Shown: in pieces, positions 48,801-60,526 of the stretch | How the letters are laid out: each line of letters begins with the position of its first letter | Position numbering within the stretch: position 1 is the stretch's first letter | Origin: Sepiola atlantica | Taxonomy: Eukaryota > Mollusca > Cephalopoda > Sepiida > Sepiolidae | DNA: 64,000 nucleotides | Direction: 5' to 3' | NCBI GenBank assembly: GCA_963556195.1 | Contig: CAUVYP010000244.1 | Span: 992,001 to 1,056,000 of the forward strand | Translations under genes and position numbers: made by a program | Notes under the pieces: model-generated | Database searches by the model: none | What the model saw: only the letters and a program-made list of their open reading frames with translations | Told to the model about the DNA's origin: nothing

Positions 48801-49930
48801 AACATCAACAAAATTTAGCGCGTTTTAAAGTTGATATCGCTTTTGTTTATAACTTCCACATTTATTCGAATTGTGCAACAAAACTTTGCAGACAGTCGCG
48901 GAGACACATGTTCTACTGAAGTACGAAGTTTCAGAAGTGCAGCTCTTGTACTGCCGGAGATATGTCGATACAAACTGAATACGCAAAACATCAACAAAAT
49001 TTAGCGCGTTTTAAAGTTGATATCGCTTTTGTTTATAACTTCCACGTTTATTCGAATTATGCTACAAAACCTTGCAGATAGTCGCGGGGACACGTTTTCT
49101 ACTGAAGTACCAAGTTTCAGAAGTGCAGCTCTTGTACTGCCGGAGATATGTCGATACAAACTGAATACGCAAAACATCAACAAAATTTAGCGCGTTTTAA
49201 AGTTGATATCGCTTTTGTTTATAACTTCCACATTTATTCGAATCGTGCAACGAAACTTTGCAGACAGTCGCGGAGACACATTTTCTACTGAAGTACCAAT
49301 TTTCAGAAGTGCAGCTCTTGTACTGCCGGAGATATGTCGATACAAACTGAATACGCAAAACATCAACAAAATTTAGCGCGTTTTAAAGTTGATATCGCTT
49401 TTGTTTATAACTTCAACATTTATTCGAATTGTGCAACGAAACTTTGCAGACAGTCGCCGAGACACATTTTCTACTGAAGTACCAAGTTTCAGAAGTGCAG
49501 CTCTTGTACTGCCGGAGATATGTCGATACAAACTGAATACGCAAAACATCAACAAAATTTAGCGCGTTTTAAAGTTGATATCGCTTTTGTTTATAACGTC
49601 CACATTTATTCGAATTGTGCAACGAAACTTTGCACCCAGTCTCGAATAAGCCTTTTCTACTGAAGTACCAAGTTGCAGAAGTGCAGCTCTTGTACTGCCG
49701 GAGATATGTCGATACAAACTCAATACGCAAAACATCAACAAAATTTAGCGCGTTTTAAAGTTGATATCGCTTTTGTTTATAACTTCCACATTTATTCGAA
49801 TTGTACAACGAAACTTTGCAGGCAGTCGCGAAGACACATTTTCCACTTAAGTACCAAGTTTCAGAAGTGCAGCTCTTGAACTGCCGGAGATATGTCGATA
49901 CAAACTGAATACGCAAAACATCAACAAAAT
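45839..49930 (+). repeat. Zone III HOR copy 4, 22 monomers, 4,092 bp
   Basis: Order: D - E - F - N - M' - N - M'' - N - O - B - C - Q - A' - I - H' - I - J' - K - L - A - B - C. The G-M-N-O-P part is replaced by an alternating N/M run, and P is missing. The right half agrees with copy 3. Confidence 0.9.
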
Positions 49931-50116
49931 TTAGCGCGTTTTAAAGTTGATATAGCTTTTGTTTATAACTTCCACATTTATTCGAATTGTGCAACGAAAC
50001 TTTGAACACAGTCGCGGAGACACATGTTCTACTGAAGTACCAAGTTTCAGAAGTGCAGCTCTTGTACTGCCGGAGATATGTCGATACAAACTGAATACGC
50101 AAAACATCAACAAAAT
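48257..50116 (+). repeat. 10-mer duplication, copy 1, 1,860 bp
   Basis: Order: I - H' - I - J' - K - L - A - B - C - D. Overlaps the end of zone III copy 4. Private marks shared with the next copy are cagtcgccgag, aacgtccac in B and aacacagtcg in D. Confidence 0.92.
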
Positions 50117-51976
50117 TTAGCGCGTTTTAAAGTTGATATCGCTTTTGTTTATAACTTCCACATTTATTCGAATTGTGCAACGAAACTTTGCAGATAGTCT
50201 CGAATAGGCCTTTTCTACTGAAGTACTAAGTTTCAGAAGTGCAGCTCTTGTACTACCGGAGATATGTCGATACAAACTGAATACGCAAAACATCAACAAA
50301 ATTTAGCGCGTTTTAAAGTTGATATCGCTTTTGTTCATAACTTCCACATTTATTCGAATTGTGCAACAAAACTTTGCAGGCAGTCGCGGAGACACGTTTT
50401 CTACTGAAGTACCAAGTTTCAGAAGTGCAGCTCTTGTACTGCCGGAGATATGTCGATACAAACTGAATACGCAAAACATCAACAAAATTTAGCGCGTTTT
50501 AAAGTTGATATCGCTTTTGTTTATAACTTCCACATTTATTCGAATTGTGCAACGAAACTTTGCAGATAGTCTCGAATAGGCCTTTTCTACTGAAGTACTA
50601 AGTTTCAGAAGTGCAGACTTTGTACTACCGGAGATATGTCGATACAAACTGAATACGCAAAACATCAACAAAATTTAGCGCGTTTTAAAGTTGATATCGC
50701 TTTTGTTTATAACTTCCACATTTATTCGAATTGTGCAACAAAACTTTGCAGGCAGTCGCGGAGATACATGTTCTACTGAAGTACGAAGTTTCAGAAGTGC
50801 AGCTCTTGTACTGCCGGAGATATGTCGATACAAACTGAATACGCAAAACATCAACAAAATTTAGCGCGTTTTAAAGTTGATATCGCTTTTGTTTATAACT
50901 TCCACGTTTATTCGAATTATGCTACAAAACCTTGCAGATAGTCGCGGGGACACGTTTTCTACTGAAGTACCAAGTTTCAGAAGTGCAGCTCTTGTACTGC
51001 CGGAGATATGTCGATACAAACTGAATACGCAAAACATCAACAAAATTTAGCGCGTTTTAAAGTTGATATCGCTTTTGTTTATAACTTCCACATTTATTCG
51101 AATCGTGCAACGAAACTTTGCAGACAGTCGCGGAGACACATTTTCTACTGAAGTACCAATTTTCAGAAGTGCAGCTCTTGTACTGCCGGAGATATGTCGA
51201 TACAAACTGAATACGCAAAACATCAACAAAATTTAGCGCGTTTTAAAGTTGATATCGCTTTTGTTTATAACTTCAACATTTATTCGAATTGTGCAACGAA
51301 ACTTTGCAGACAGTCGCCGAGACACATTTTCTACTGAAGTACCAAGTTTCAGAAGTGCAGCTCTTGTACTGCCGGAGATATGTCGATACAAACTGAATAC
51401 GCAAAACATCAACAAAATTTAGCGCGTTTTAAAGTTGATATCGCTTTTGTTTATAACGTCCACATTTATTCGAATTGTGCAACGAAACTTTGCACCCAGT
51501 CTCGAATAGGCCTTTTCTACTGAAGTACCAAGTTGCAGAAGTGCAGCTCTTGTACTGCCGGAGATATGTCGATACAAACTCAATACGCAAAACATCAACA
51601 AAATTTAGCGCGTTTTAAAGTTGATATCGCTTTTGTTTATAACTTCCACATTCATCCGAATTGTACAACGAAACTTTGCAGGCAGTCGCGAAGACACATT
51701 TTCCACTTAAGTACCAAGTTTCAGAAGTGCAGCTCTTGAACTGCCGGAGATATGTCGATACAAACTGAATACGCAAAACATCAACAAAATTTAGCGCGTT
51801 TTAAAGTTGATATAGCTTTTGTTTATAACTTCCACATTTATTCGAATTGTGCAACGAAACTTTGAACACAGTCGCGGAGACACATGTTCTACTGAAGTAC
51901 CAAGTTTCAGAAGTGCAGCTCTTGTACTGCCGGAGATATGTCGATACAAACTGAATACGCAAAACATCAACAAAAT
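50117..51976 (+). repeat. 10-mer duplication, copy 2, 1,860 bp
   Basis: Order: I - H' - I - J' - K - L - A - B - C - D, directly behind copy 1 and carrying the same private marks. Copy-specific changes include gcagactttg (about 50615) and attcatccg (about 51651). A single E monomer (51977-52162) follows. Confidence 0.92.
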
Positions 51977-52162
51977 TTAGCGCGTTTTAAAGTTGATATC
52001 GCTTTTGTTTATAACTTCCACATTTATTCGAATTGTTCAACGAAACTTTGCAGGCAGTCGCGAAGACATATTTTCTACTTAAGTACCAAGTTTCAGAAGT
52101 GCAGCTCTTGTACTGCCGGAGATATGTCGATACAAACTGAATACGCAAAACATCAACAAAAT

Positions 52163-53835
52163 TTAGCGCGTTTTAAAGTTGATATAGCTTTTGTTTATAA
52201 CTTCCACATTTATTCGAATTGTGCAACGAAACTTTGCAGACAGTCGCGAAGACACATTTCCTACTGAAGTACCAAGTTTCAGAAGTGCAGATCTTGTACT
52301 GCTGGAGATATGTCGATACAAACTGAATACGCAAAACATCAACAAAATTTAGCGCGTTTTAAAGTTGATATCGCTTTTGTTTATAACTTCCACATTTATT
52401 CGAATTGTGCAACGAAACTTTGCAGGCAGTCGCGGAGACACATTTCCACTGAAGTACCAGGTTTCAGAAGTGCAGCTCTTGTACTGCCGGAGATATGTCG
52501 ATACAAACTGAATACGCAAAACATCAACAAAATTTAGCGCGTTTTAAAGTTGATATCGCTTTTGTTTATAACTTCCACATTTATTCGAATTGTGCAACGA
52601 AACTTTTCAGAGAGTCGCGCGGACACGTTTTCTACTGAAGTACTAAGTTTCAGAAGTGCAGCTCTTGTACTGCCGGAGATATGTCGATACAAACTGAATA
52701 CGCAAAACATCAACAAAATTTAGCGCGTTTTAAAGTTGATATCGTTTTTGTTTATAACTTCCACATTTATTCGAATTGTGCAACGAAACTTTGCAGACAG
52801 TCGCGGAGACACATTTTCTACTGAAGTACCAGGTCTCAGAAGTGCAGCTCTTGTACTGCCGGAGATATGTCGATACAAACTGAATACGCAAAACATCAAC
52901 AAAATTTAGCGCGTTTTAAAGTTGATATCGCTTTTGTTTATAACTTCCACATTTATTCGAATTGTGCAACGAAACTTTGCAGACAGTCGCGGATACACAT
53001 TTCCTACTTAAGTACCAAGTTTCAAGAGTGCAGCTCTTGTACTGCCGGAGATATGTCGATACAAACTGAATACGCAAAACATCAACAAAATTTAGCGCGT
53101 TTTAAAGTTGATATCGCTTTTGTTTATAACTTCCACATTTATTCGAATTGTGCAACGAAACTTTGCAGACAGTCTCGAATGGGCCTTTTTTACTGAAGTA
53201 CCAAGTTTCAGAAGTGCAGCTCTTGTACTGCCGGAGATATGTCGATACAAACTGAATACGCAAAACATCAACAAAATTTAGCGCGTTTTAAAGTTGATAT
53301 CGCTTTTGTTTATAACTTCCACATTTATTCGAATTGTGCAACGAAACTTTGCACCCAGTCTCGAATAGGCCTTTTCTACTGAAGTACCAAGTTGCAGAAG
53401 TGAAGCTCTTGTACTGCCGGAGATATGTCGATACAAACTGAATACGCAAAACATCAACAAAATTTAGCGCGTTTTAAAGTTGATATCGCTTTTGTTTATA
53501 ACTTCAACATTTATTCGAATTGTGCAACGAAACTTTGCAGACAGTCGCCGAGACACATTTTCTACTGAAGTACCAAGTTTCAGAAGTGCAGCTCTTGTAC
53601 TGCCGAAGATATGTCGATACAAACTGAATACGCAAAACATCAACAAAATTTAGCGCGTTTTAAAGTTGATATCGCTTTTGTTTATAACGTCCACATTTAT
53701 TCGAATTGTGCAACGAAACTTTGCACCCAGTCTCGAATAGGCCTTTTCTACTGAAGTACCAAGTTGCAGAAGTGCAGCTCTTGTACTGCCGGAGATATGT
53801 CGATACAAACTGAATACGCAAAACATCAACAAAAT
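52163..53835 (+). repeat. 9-mer duplication, copy 1, 1,673 bp
   Basis: Order: F - G - M' - N - O - P - B - A - B. Shared marks with the next copy: atcgtttttg and aggtctcag in N, ctacttaag with tttcaagagtg in O, agtgaagc in B, tgccgaag in A. Confidence 0.93.
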
Positions 53836-55508
53836 TTAGCGCGTTTTAAAGTTGATATAGCTTTTGTTTATAACTTCCACATTTATTCGAATTGTGCAAC
53901 GAAACTTTGCAGACAGTCGCGAAGACACATTTCCTACTGAAGTACCAAGTTTCAGAAGTGCAGATCTTGTACTGCTGGAGATATGTCGATACAAACTGAA
54001 TACGCAAAACATCAACAAAATTTAGCGCGTTTTAAAGTTGATATCGCTTTTGTTTATAACTTCCACATTTATTCGAATTGTGCAACGAAACTTTGCAGGC
54101 AGTCGCGGAGACACATTTCCACTGAAGTACCAGGTTTCAGAAGTGCAGCTCTTGTACTGCCGGAGATATGTCGATACAAACTGAATACGCAAAACATCAA
54201 CAAAATTTAGCGCGTTTTAAAGTTGATATCGCTTTTGTTTATAACTTCCACATTTATTCGAATTGTGCAACGAAACTTTTCAGAGAGTCGCGCGGACACG
54301 TTTTCTACTGAAGTACTAAGTTTCAGAAGTGCAGCTCTTGTACTGCCGGAGATATGTCGATACAAACTGAATACGCAAAACATCAACAAAATTTAGCGCG
54401 TTTTAAAGTTGATATCGTTTTTGTTTATAACTTCCACATTTATTCGAATTGTGCAACGAAACTTTGCAGACAGTCGCGGAGACACATTTTCTACTGAAGT
54501 ACCAGGTCTCAGAAGTGCAGCTCTTGTACTGCCGGAGATATGTCGATACAAACTGAATACGCAAAACATCAACAAAATTTAGCGCGTTTTAAAGTTGATA
54601 TCGCTTTTGTTTATAACTTCCACATTTATTCGAATTGTGCAACGAAACTTTGCAGACAGTCGCGGATACACATTTCCTACTTAAGTACCAAGTTTCAAGA
54701 GTGCAGCTCTTGTACTGCCGGAGATATGTCGATACAAACTGAATACGCAAAACATCAACAAAATTTAGCGCGTTTTAAAGTTGATATCGCTTTTGTTTAT
54801 AACTTCCACATTTATTCGAATTGTGCAACGAAACTTTGCAGACAGTCTCGAATGGGCCTTTTTTACTGAAGTACCAAGTTTCAGAAGTGCAGCTCTTGTA
54901 CTGCCGGAGATATGTCGATACAAACTGAATACGCAAAACATCAACAAAATTTAGCGCGTTTTAAAGTTGATATCGCTTTTGTTTATAACTTCCACATTTA
55001 TTCGAATTGTGCAACGAAACTTTGCACCCAGTCTCGAATAGGCCTTTTCTACTGAAGTACCAAGTTGCAGAAGTGAAGCTCTTGTACTGCCGGAGATATG
55101 TCGATACAAACTGAATACGCAAAACATCAACAAAATTTAGCGCGTTTTAAAGTTGATATCGCTTTTGTTTATAACTTCAACATTTATTCGAATTGTGCAA
55201 CGAAACTTTGCAGACAGTCGCCGAGACACATTTTCTACTGAAGTACCAAGTTTCAGAAGTGCAGCTCTTGTACTGCCGAAGATATGTCGATACAAACTGA
55301 ATACGCAAAACATCAACAAAATTTAGCGCGTTTTAAAGTTGATATCGCTTTTGTTTATAACGTCCACATTTATTCGAATTGTGCAACGAAACTTTGCACC
55401 CAGTCTCGAATAGGCCTTTTCTACTGAAGTACCAAGTTGCAGAAGTGCAGCTCTTGTACTGCCGGAGATATGTCGATACAAACTCAATACGCAAAACATC
55501 AACAAAAT
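53836..55508 (+). repeat. 9-mer duplication, copy 2, 1,673 bp
   Basis: Order: F - G - M' - N - O - P - B - A - B, carrying all the private marks of copy 1. Its last B ends in caatacgc, whereas the matching B at 53650 ends in gaatacgc, which marks the exchange point of the duplication. Confidence 0.93.
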
Positions 55509-57181
55509 TTAGCGCGTTTTAAAGTTGATATCGCTTTTGTTTATAACTTCCACATTTATTCGAATTGTACAACGAAACTTTGCAGGCAGTCGCGAAGACA
55601 CATTTTCCACTTAAGTACCAAGTTTCAGAAGTGCAGCTCTTGAACTGCCGGAGATATGTCGATACAAACTGAATACGCAAAACATCAACAAAATTTAGCG
55701 CGTTTTAAAGTTGATATAGCTTTTGTTTATAACTTCCACATTTATTCGAATTGTGCAACGAAACTTTGAACACAGTCGCGGAGACACATGTTCTACTGAA
55801 GTACCAAGTTTCAGAAGTGCAGCTCTTGTACTGCCGGAGATATGTCGATACAAACTGAATACGCAAAACATCAACAAAATTTAGCGCGTTTTAAAGTTGA
55901 TATCGCTTTTGTTTATAACTTCCACATTTATTCGAATTGTTCAACGAAACTTTGCAGGCAGTCGCGAAGACACATTTTCCACTTAAGTACCAAGTTTCAG
56001 AAGTGCAGCTCTTGTACTGCCGGAGATATGTCGATACAAACTGAATACGCAAAACATCAACAAAATTTAGCGCGTTTTAAAGTTGATATAGCTTTTGTTT
56101 ATAACTTCCACATTTATTCGAATTGTGCAACGAAACTTTGCAGACAGTCGCGAAGACACATTTCCTACTGAAGTACCAAGTTTCAGAAGTGCAGATCTTG
56201 TACTGCTGGAGATATGTCGATACAAACTGAATACGCAAAACATCAACAAAATTTAGCGCGTTTTAAAGTTGATATCGCTTTTGTTTATAACTTCCACATT
56301 TATTCGAATTGTGCAACGAAACTTTGCAGACAGTCGCGGAGACACATTTCTACTGAAGTACCAGGTTTCAGAAGTGCAGCTCTTGTACTGCCGGAGATAT
56401 GTCGATACAAACTGAATACGCAAAACATCAACAAAATTTAGCGCGTTTTAAAGTTGATATCGCTTTTGTTTATAACTTCCACATTTATTCGAATTGTGCA
56501 ACGAAACTTTTCAGAGAGTCGCGCGGACACGTTTTCTACTGAAGTACCAAGTTTCAGAAGTGCAGCTCTTGTACTGCCGGAGATATGTCGATACAAACTG
56601 AATACGCAAAACATCAACAAAATTTAGCGCGTTTTAAAGTTGATATCGCTTTTGTTTATAACTTCCACATTTATTCGAATTGTGCAACGAAACTTTGCAG
56701 ACAGTCGCGGAGACACATTTTCTACTGAAGTACCAGGTCTCAGAAGTGCAGCTCTTGTACTGCCGGAGATATGTCGATACAAACTGAATACGCAAAACAT
56801 CAACAAAATTTAGCGCGTTTTAAAGTTGATATCGCTTTTGTTTATAACTTCCACATTTATTCGAATTGTGCAACGAAACTTTGCAGACAGTCGCGGATAC
56901 ACATTTCCTACTGAAGTACCAAGTTTCAAGAGTGCAGCTCTTGTACTGCCGGAGATATGTCGATACAAACTGAATACGCAAAACATCAACAAAATTTAGC
57001 GCGTTTTAAAGTTGATATCGCTTTTGTTTATAACTTCCACATTTATTCGAATTGTGCAACGAAACTTTGCAGACAGTCTCGAATGGGCCTTTTTTACTGA
57101 AGTACCAAGTTTCAGAAGTGCAGCTCTTGTACTGCCGGAGATATGTCGATACAAACTGAATACGCAAAACATCAACAAAAT
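55509..57181 (+). repeat. Nine-monomer block
   Basis: Order: C - D - E - F - G - M' - N - O - P. F to P here (56067-57181) recurs at 57368-58482, 1,301 bp downstream. Confidence 0.88.
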
Positions 57182-58482
57182 TTAGCGCGTTTTAAAGTTG
57201 ATATCGCTTTTGTTTATAACTTCCACATTTATTCGAATTGTACAACGAAACTTTGCAGGCAGTCGCGAAGACACATTTTCCACTTAAGTACCAAGTTTCA
57301 GAAGTGCAGCTCTTGTACTGCCGGAGATATGTCGATACAAACTGAATACGCAAAACATCAACAAAATTTAGCGCGTTTTAAAATTGATATAGCTTTTGTT
57401 TATAACTTCCACATTTATTCGAATTGTGCAACGAAACTTTGCAGACAGTCGCGAAGACACATTTCCTACTGAAGTACCAAGTTTCAGAAGTGCAGATCTT
57501 GTACTGCTGGAGATATGTCGATACAAACTGAATACGCAAAACATCAACAAAATTTAGCGCGTTTTAAAGTTGATATAGCTTTTGTTTATAACTTCCACAT
57601 TTATTCGAATTGTGCAACGAAACTTTGCAGACAGTCGCGGAGACACATTTCTACTGAAGTACCAGGTTTCAGAAGTGCAGCTCTTGTACTGCCGGAGATA
57701 TGTCGATACAAACTGAATACGCAAAACATCAACAAAATTTAGCGCGTTTTAAAGTTGATATCGCTTTTGTTTATAACTTCCACATTTATTCGAATTGTGC
57801 AACGAAACTTTTCAGAGAGTCGCGCGGACACGTTTTCTACTGAAGTACCAAGTTTCAGAAGTGCAGCTCTTGTACTGCCGGAGATATGTCGATACAAACT
57901 GAATACGCAAAACATCAACAAAATTTAGCGCGTTTTAAAGTTGATATCGCTTTTGTTTATAACTTCCACATTTATTCGAATTGTGCAACGAAACTTTGCA
58001 GACAGTCGCGGAGACACATTTTCTACTGAAGTACCAGGTTTCAGAAGTGAAGCTCTTGTACTGCCGGAGATATGTCGATACAAACTGAATACGCAAAACA
58101 TCAACAAAATTTAGCGCGTTTTAAAGTTGATATCGCTTTTGTTTATAACTTCCACATTTATTCGAATTGTGCAACGAAACTTTGCAGACAGTCGCGGATA
58201 CACATTTCCTACTGAAGTACCAAGTTTCAGAAGTGCAGCTCTTGTACTGCCGGAGATATGTCGATACAAACTGAATACGCAAAACATCAACAAAATTTAG
58301 CGCGTTTTAAAGTTGATATCGCTTTTGTTTATAACTTCCACATTTATTCGAATTGTGCAACGAATCTTTGCAGACAGTCTCGAATGGGCCTTTTTTACTG
58401 AAGTACCAAGTTTCAGAAGTGCAGCTCTTGTACTGCCGGAGATATGTCGATACAAACTGAATACGCAAAACATCAACAAAAT
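57182..58482 (+). repeat. Seven-monomer block, 1,301 bp
   Basis: Order: C - F - G - M' - N - O - P. Same as the previous block without D and E. The G at 57554 has tatagc, unlike other G copies. From 57368 on it also matches 61457 onward at 4,089 bp distance. Confidence 0.88.
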
Positions 58483-58668
58483 TTAGCGCGTTTTAAAGTT
58501 GATATCGCTTTTGTTCATAACTTCCACATTTATTCGAATTGTGCCACGAAACTTTGCAGACAGTCGCGGAGACACATTTCCTACTCAAGTACCAAGTTTC
58601 AGAAGTGCAGATTTTGTACTGCCGGAGATATGTCGATACAAACTGAATACGCAAAACATCAACAAAAT
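58483..58668 (+). repeat. Variant S monomer
   Basis: Signature: gtgccacg, cgcggagacacatttcc and tactcaag. Two copies (58483, 62572). The ctcaag form removes the usual forward stop. Confidence 0.85.
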
Positions 58669-58854
58669 TTAGCGCGTTTTAAAGTTGATATCGCTTTTGT
58701 TTATAACTTCCACATTTATTCGAATTGTGCAACGAAACTTTGCAGACAGTCGCGGAGACACATTTCCTACTGAAGTACCAAGTTTCAGAAGTGCAGATCT
58801 TGTACTGCCGGAGATATGTCGATACAAACTGAATACGCAAAACATCAACAAAAT

Positions 58855-59040
58855 TTAGCGCGTTTTAAAGTTGATATCGCTTTTGTGTATAACTTTTACA
58901 TTTATTCGAATTGTGCAACGAAACTTTGCAGACCGTCTCGAATAAACCTTTCCTACTGAAGTACCAAGTTTCAGAAGTGCAGCTCTTGTACTGCCGGAGA
59001 TATGTCGATACAAACTGAATACGCAAAACATCAACAAAAT
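58855..59040 (+). repeat. Variant T monomer
   Basis: Signature: gaccgtctcgaataaacc and tttcctac. Two copies (58855, 62944). The first copy also has tgtgtataacttttac in the conserved half; the second does not. Confidence 0.85.
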
Positions 59041-59225
59041 GTAGCGCGTTTTAAAGTTGATATCGCTTTTGTTTATAACTTCCACATTTATTCGAATTGT
59101 GCAACGAAACTTTGCAGACAGTCGCGGAGACACATTTCTACTGAAGTACCAAGTTTCAGAAGTGCAGCTCTTGTACTGCCGGAGATATGTCGATACAAAC
59201 TGAATACGCAAAACATCAACAAAAT
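59041..59225 (+). repeat. Variant U monomer, 185 bp
   Basis: Has the G deletion (cacatttctac) but reads taccaag instead of taccagg. Two copies (59041, 63130). It is either a G relative before the taccagg change or a G copy converted back. Confidence 0.85.
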
Positions 59226-59411
59226 TTAGCGCGTTTTAAAGTTGATATCGCTTTTGTTTATAACTTCCACATTTATTCGAATTGTGCAACGAAACTTTGC
59301 AGACAGTCTCGAATAGGCCTTTTCTACTGAAGTACCAAGTTTCAGAAGTGCAGCTCTTGTACTGCCGGAGATATGTCGATACAAACTGAATACGCAAAAC
59401 ATCAACAAAAT
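59226..59411 (+). repeat. Variant Y monomer
   Basis: Signature: gacagtctcgaataggcc with taccaagtttcag. It is an intermediate in the ctcgaa group, lacking the B change (acccag) and the I changes (gatagt, actaag). Two copies (59226, 63315). Confidence 0.82.
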
Positions 59412-59597
59412 TTAGCGCGTTTTAAAGTTGATATAGCTTTTGTTTATAACGTCCACATTTATTCGAATTGTGCAACGAAACTTTGCAGACAGTCGCGGAG
59501 ACACATTTTCTACTGAAGTAGTAAGTTTCAGAAGTGCAGCTCTTGTACTGCCGGAGATATGTCGATACAAACTGAATACGCAAAACATCAACAAAAT
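59412..59597 (+). repeat. Variant V monomer
   Basis: Signature: ctgaagtagtaagtttcag. Copies at 59412, 60156 and 63501. Two of the three also have tatagc and aacgtccac. Confidence 0.85.
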
Positions 59598-59783
59598 TTA
59601 GCGCGTTTTAAAGTTGATATCGCTTTTGTTTATAACTTCCACATTTATTCGAATTGTGCAACGAAACTTTGCAGACAGTCTCGAAAAGGCCTTTTCTACT
59701 TAAGTACTAAGTTTCAGAAGTGCAGCTCTTGTATTGCCGGAGATATGTCGATACAAACTGAATACGCAAAACATCAACAAAAT
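59598..59783 (+). repeat. Variant W monomer
   Basis: Signature: gtctcgaaaaggcc. Copies at 59598 and 63687 have cttaagtactaag and gtattgccgg. The copy at 60342 instead has ctgaagtaccagg and a one-base deletion (cgaattggcaacg), so it is 185 bp. Confidence 0.85.
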
Positions 59784-59969
59784 TTAGCGCGTTTTAAAGT
59801 TGATATCGCTTTTGTGTATAACTTCCACATTTATTCGAATTGTGCAACGAAACTTTGTAGACAGTCTCGAATAGGCCTTTTCTACTGAAGTACCAAGTTT
59901 CAGAAGTGCAGCTCTTGTACTGCCGGAGATATGTCGATACAAACTGAATACACAAAACATCAACAAAAT
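59784..59969 (+). repeat. Variant X monomer
   Basis: Signature: tttgtgtataac and tttgtagacagtctcg. Copies at 59784 and 63873, the latter cut by the window end after 128 bp. The first copy also has tacacaaaac at its end. Confidence 0.84.
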
Positions 59970-60526
59970 TTAGCGCGTTTTAAAGTTGATATCGCTTTTG
60001 TTTATAACTTCCACATTTATTCGAATTGTGCAACGAAACTTTGCAGACAGTCGCGAAGACACATTTCCTACTGAAGTACTAAGTTTCAGAAGTGCAGATC
60101 TTGTACTGCCGGATATATGTCGATACAAACTGAATACGCAAAACATCAACAAAATTTAGCGCGTTTTAAAGTTGATATCGCTTTTGTTTATAACTTCCAC
60201 ATTTATTCGAATTGTGCAACGAAACTTTGCAGACAGTCGCGGAGACACATTTTCTACTGAAGTAGTAAGTTTCAGAAGTGCAGCTCTTGTGCTGCCGGAG
60301 ATATGTCGATACAAACTGAATACGCAAAACATCAACAAAATTTAGCGCGTTTTAAAGTTGATATCGCTTTTGTTTATAACTTACACATCTATTCGAATTG
60401 GCAACGAAACTTTGCAGACAGTCTCGAAAAGGCCTTTTCTACTGAAGTACCAGGTTTCAGAAGTGCAGCTCTTGTACTGCCGGAGATATGTCGATACAAA
60501 CTGAATACGCAAAACATCAACAAAAT

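Larger units (their letters stand above)
58483..60526 (+). repeat. Zone V block with private variants, 11 monomers
   Basis: Order: S - F* - T - U - Y - V - W - X - F* - V - W'. Apart from F*, these variants do not occur upstream of 58483. They recur at 62572 in the same order for as far as the window reaches. Confidence 0.88.
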
